Shown: in pieces, positions 61,612 to 64,000 of the stretch
Layout: each line of letters begins with the position of its first letter
Numbering within the stretch: position 1 is the first letter of the stretch
The notes under the pieces: generated by a model
What the model was told of the DNA's origin: nothing
The model's input: the letters and a program-made list of their open reading frames with translations, nothing else
The model's database searches: none
Assembly: GCF_009299505.1 (NCBI RefSeq)
Contig: NZ_WBSM01000011.1
Coordinates: 48,738 to 112,737, forward strand
Direction: 5' to 3'
DNA from: Bifidobacterium ramosum
Lineage (GTDB): Bacteria; Actinomycetota; Actinomycetes; Actinomycetales; Bifidobacteriaceae
Length of the DNA: 64,000 nucleotides
Made by a program: the position numbers and the translations under genes

Positions 61612-62973
61612 TCAGTCGCAGAAGTTCTCGTCCACCCAGGTGAGCACCTCGTCGACCTTCGGCAGTTCGGCCTTGAGCTCCTCGGCGGTGATCGTCAGCG
61701 GCGGGCAGATGTTCACGTTCGTCTCGCGGCCGAACGTGAGGAATCCCTTGTCCTTGAGCGCGCCCATGATCTTGCCCATCACCGGGTTCGCGGTGTGATA
61801 CGGGCTCATCAGCTCGCGCGTCTCCTTGTTCTTCACGATCGTCATCGCGGCGAACAGGCCGATGCAGCGGGACTCGCCCACGCACTGGTGCTTCGCCGCC
61901 ATCTCCTCGAGGAACGGCTTGAGGATCCCTTCCATCTCCATCACGTGACCGGCGATGTCGTGCTCGACGTAGTAGTTCACGGCGGCGACGCCCGCTGCGC
62001 AGGCCAGCGTGTGGCCGGAGTACGTCAGGCCGCACTGCAGCACGTGATCGGTGAAGTAGTCGGAGACCTTCTTCGAGACGACCACGCCGCCGAGCGGCAC
62101 GTAACCGCAGGTGACGCCTTTCGCGAACGTGAAGATGTCGGGCTTGATGTCGAAGTTCTGCCACGCGAACATCTTGCCGGTGCGGCACCAGCCGGCCATC
62201 ACCTCGTCGCAGATCATGAGGATGCCGTACTTGTCGCACAGCGCGCGCACGCCCTCCATGTAGCCTTCAGGCGGCAGGATCACGCCGTTCGCGCCGACGA
62301 TCGACTCCATGAGGATCGCGGCCACGTTGTCCGGGTTCTCGTAGATGAGCTGATCTTCGAGACGCTTGAGGTACAGCGCGGTGACCTTGGCGTCGTCCTT
62401 GCCGCGTTCGAAGCCGTCCTCGTACATGTTCGGGTTCATGAAGTGCACGAAGCTCGGGGCCGCGCCGCCCGCCTCGGAGGCGAAGCGACGCCAGTCGCCG
62501 GACGCGAACGAGGCGCCGAGGGTGGAGCCGTGGTAGGAGCGGTAGCAGCTGAAGATCTTCTCGCGGCCGGTCACCATGCGGGCCATCTTGATCGCGTTCT
62601 CGTTGGAGTCAGCGCCGCCGTTGGTGAAGAACACGCGCTGGTAGAAGTCGGCTCCGGCGAGGTCGACGATCATCTTGGCGAGCTTTGACTTCGGTTCGGA
62701 CGCGTAGGCGGGGGCCATGAAGCACATCTTGTCGGCCTGTGCCTTGATCGCGTCCACGATCTCGGGCAGTTCGTGGCCGAGGTTGGAGCACACGAGCAGC
62801 GACGACATGTCGGCGTACTTGTTGCCGTCGTAGTCGTACACGTAGATGCCCTTGGCGGACTTGACCGGCATGACCGGCTCGCCCTGCTTGTGCCACGACT
62901 GCATCACGTATTCGCGGTGCAGCTCGGCCACTTCGTCGCCGGTCAGTTCCTTGGTCGCCAGTGATTCGCTCAT
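61612..62973 (-). CDS. toa: Class III aminotransferase, probable taurine:2-oxoglutarate aminotransferase
   Basis: A 453-residue PLP enzyme with ATG 62973 after AAAGGACGAG. Fold-type I motifs are seen: FFTNGGADSNENAIKMAR and CYRSYHGSTLGAS, the cofactor-binding DEVMAGWCRTGKMFAW, and the Schiff-base lysine in FTFAKGVTCGYVPLGGV. The GADSNENAIK and GWCRTG phrases are those of the taurine:pyruvate/taurine:2-oxoglutarate group. The reaction moves the amino group of taurine to a keto acid and leaves sulfoacetaldehyde. It is first in the operon; the next gene is the reductase 41 bp on. Confidence 0.85.
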   Translation of the reverse strand: MSESLATKELTGDEVAELHREYVMQSWHKQGEPVMPVKSAKGIYVYDYDGNKYADMSSLLVCSNLGHELPEIVDAIKAQADKMCFMAPAYASEPKSKLAKMIVDLAGADFYQRVFFTNGGADSNENAIKMARMVTGREKIFSCYRSYHGSTLGASFASGDWRRFASEAGGAAPSFVHFMNPNMYEDGFERGKDDAKVTALYLKRLEDQLIYENPDNVAAILMESIVGANGVILPPEGYMEGVRALCDKYGILMICDEVMAGWCRTGKMFAWQNFDIKPDIFTFAKGVTCGYVPLGGVVVSKKVSDYFTDHVLQCGLTYSGHTLACAAGVAAVNYYVEHDIAGHVMEMEGILKPFLEEMAAKHQCVGESRCIGLFAAMTIVKNKETRELMSPYHTANPVMGKIMGALKDKGFLTFGRETNVNICPPLTITAEELKAELPKVDEVLTWVDENFCD

Positions 62974-63327
62974 CGTCTCGTCCTTTCGGTTGCGGCTGCG
63001 TACGCGGCGCGTCCGGTACGTGATGTACGTGCGTACGTGCGCGTGTGCGCGGCCGGGTGGTGATGCCGGATGGATGAGACGGAAACGTGCGATATATGTG
63101 CACGATACACAATCGAAACATATTGCCGTGGTGTTGTGCGGTGATATGGTACGACGGTCATCCGTTCGGCGACTGCCCGGAATCCTTGTGGATTCCGTGA
63201 TTGCTTAGCAGTCTACGAGCGAACGATGCGCCAATCCATATCGCACAACCTAAACCTGATTGTGCTCCAGCACAATCTCATCCCACGAATAGCTTTCCCC
63301 GCAAGTAACCCCACCCACCCCTCTCCC
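62974..63327. promoter_or_regulatory. Promoter region of the taurine operon and empty intergenic space
   Basis: No ORF is supported. CGTGC (63086-63090) and GCACG (63100-63104) form an inverted repeat around GATATATGT, about 113 bp before the aminotransferase start, a possible operator for a taurine regulator encoded elsewhere. A TATATC-like -10 lies inside it on the minus strand. Confidence 0.4.
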
Positions 63328-63835
63328 AACGGACTTACAGCCGATTTCGCCACCCGTATCGGCTGTATGTCCGTCGAGGAAGGGAAGCCACAAGAAAGCA
63401 GGAACGCCCACGGGAATCACCCGCCTCTCACGCAAGCCACACACAAGCCCCCAATACAAGCAATCCCCTCTTTTCTCAACGGACATACAGCCGATACGGG
63501 CCACGAAAACGGCTGTATGTCCGTTAGGGGGACGAGCCGCAAAAGCGCCAAGTCACGCCCATAACACGCCACTCGCCTCATCATCAACGGACAACCAGCC
63601 GATTTCGGGGTCCGTATCGGCTGTATGTCCGTAAGGGGGTGGTGGCACGAACCCATCGCCCGCCCCGACACCCATCCGCCTCAGCGGACATCCAGCCGAT
63701 TTCACCGCCCCAATCGGCTGGTTGTCCGTTGAAGGGACGAACAGCACAACGCCAAATCACGCCAGCGACACGCCCATCCCACCCTAACGGACATATAGCC
63801 GATTTACGCCCCGAAATCGGCTGGATGTCCGTTAG
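63328..63835. repeat. Array of five 47-51 bp hairpin repeats
   Basis: The arms are AACGGACATACAGCCGAT and ATCGGCTGTATGTCCGTT with variants. Units start near 63328, 63478, 63586, 63685 and 63785; the last four are about 100 bp apart. Units vary in matched positions (CATACAG, CAACCAG, CATCCAG, CATATAG), loops differ, and the spacers after units 2 and 4 share the sequence of ACGAACAGCACAACGCC type. No coding frame is supported. Confidence 0.82.
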
Positions 63836-63880
63836 GGGAAATCAGCAATCGAGGATCTCGCGGACCTGCAGACTGTTTAG

Positions 63881-64000
63881 CTTCAGCGGATAGTTGACGC
63901 ATGTGTCGGGGCATGGTTGACGGTATGTCCTGGGGCATGGTTGACGGGTTTGGGTGGTGACAATGGTGTATGGACACGTTTTCATCATCATCGGCCGGCA
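63881..64000 (+). mobile_element. Possible left edge of an insertion sequence (window edge)
   Basis: GGGGCATGGTTGACGG occurs twice (63908-63923 and 63932-63947), with a third related AGTTGACGCATG just before. The inverse, CAACCATGCCCC, resembles ends I associate with IS481/IS3-type elements in actinobacteria. An ORF could start at ATG 63963 or 63970, but only ten codons are visible. Confidence 0.25.

Noticed and set aside
63328..63835. CRISPR array
   Set aside because: Units are imperfect hairpins about 100 bp apart with partly shared spacers; no cas genes are present.
1..64000. tRNA, rRNA or riboswitch genes
   Set aside because: I saw no cloverleaf with T-loop GGTTCGAATCC-type sequence, no rRNA signatures and no known riboswitch core in the intergenic regions.

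Overview
The window looks like a chromosomal segment of an actinobacterium, most likely a Bifidobacterium. The grounds are the high GC content, AAGGAGG-type ribosome sites, LPLTG-anchored sortase-dependent pilins with G/C homopolymer tracts, a dnaX-recR pair, and a taurine aminotransferase / iron-dependent reductase / TauABC cluster like the one I recall from Bifidobacterium kashiwanohense. The species call is inference.

Layout. (1) 1-1040: the 5' part of an AAA+ ATPase gene with repeated AT-rich boxes in its leader, then a copy of a small acidic gene broken by an in-frame TGA. (2) 1244-15876, all on the minus strand: a long restriction operon that reads, in transcription order, TPR protein, two tiny overlapping ORFs, Mod2, Mod1, type III Res, McrB-like GTPase, LlaJI/McrC-like nuclease, and a UvrD-family helicase with a RelE-like N-terminus. 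Both mod genes carry long G/C homopolymers (8 bases directly after the Mod2 start codon, 10 bases inside Mod1) and both are out of frame as sequenced. This is the architecture of a phase-variable methyltransferase pair sharing one Res. (3) 16045-24865: a Phd-like toxin-antitoxin pair facing a tight four-gene operon: possible sigma-like protein, MazF-like-fold protein, a 1451-residue ImmA/IrrE-PLD-SNF2 helicase fusion, and a DUF4391 protein. (4) 25038-44501: an accessory island with three copies of an unnamed two-gene cassette (family A followed by family B), zinc-ribbon membrane proteins, an AddB/AddA-type helicase-nuclease pair, a HicB-like/zinc-ribbon protein and a HAD-family protein. (5) 44502-51305: a sortase-pilus locus of major pilin and tip adhesin, both with G/C tracts; the adhesin is out of frame and no sortase gene is present. 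(6) 51798-62973: a DUF4143 ATPase, recR, dnaX, and a taurine uptake and transamination operon. (7) 63200-64000: no clear gene, but five hairpin repeats and an IS-like edge.

How the genes may work together. The left half is a defence island: a type III system, a McrBC/LlaJI system, a helicase-PLD-DUF4391 system and a toxin-antitoxin pair. It is paired with surface structures that also appear to be controlled by replication slippage, so five homopolymer tracts of 8-10 G/C occur in this window, four of them in or next to genes where a change in length would matter. The taurine cluster would import taurine, move its amino group to a keto acid and reduce the sulfoacetaldehyde left over, giving nitrogen rather than carbon. 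Repeat hairpins of several unrelated families fill most intergenic space on the right side, and one copy sits inside dnaX as translated sequence.
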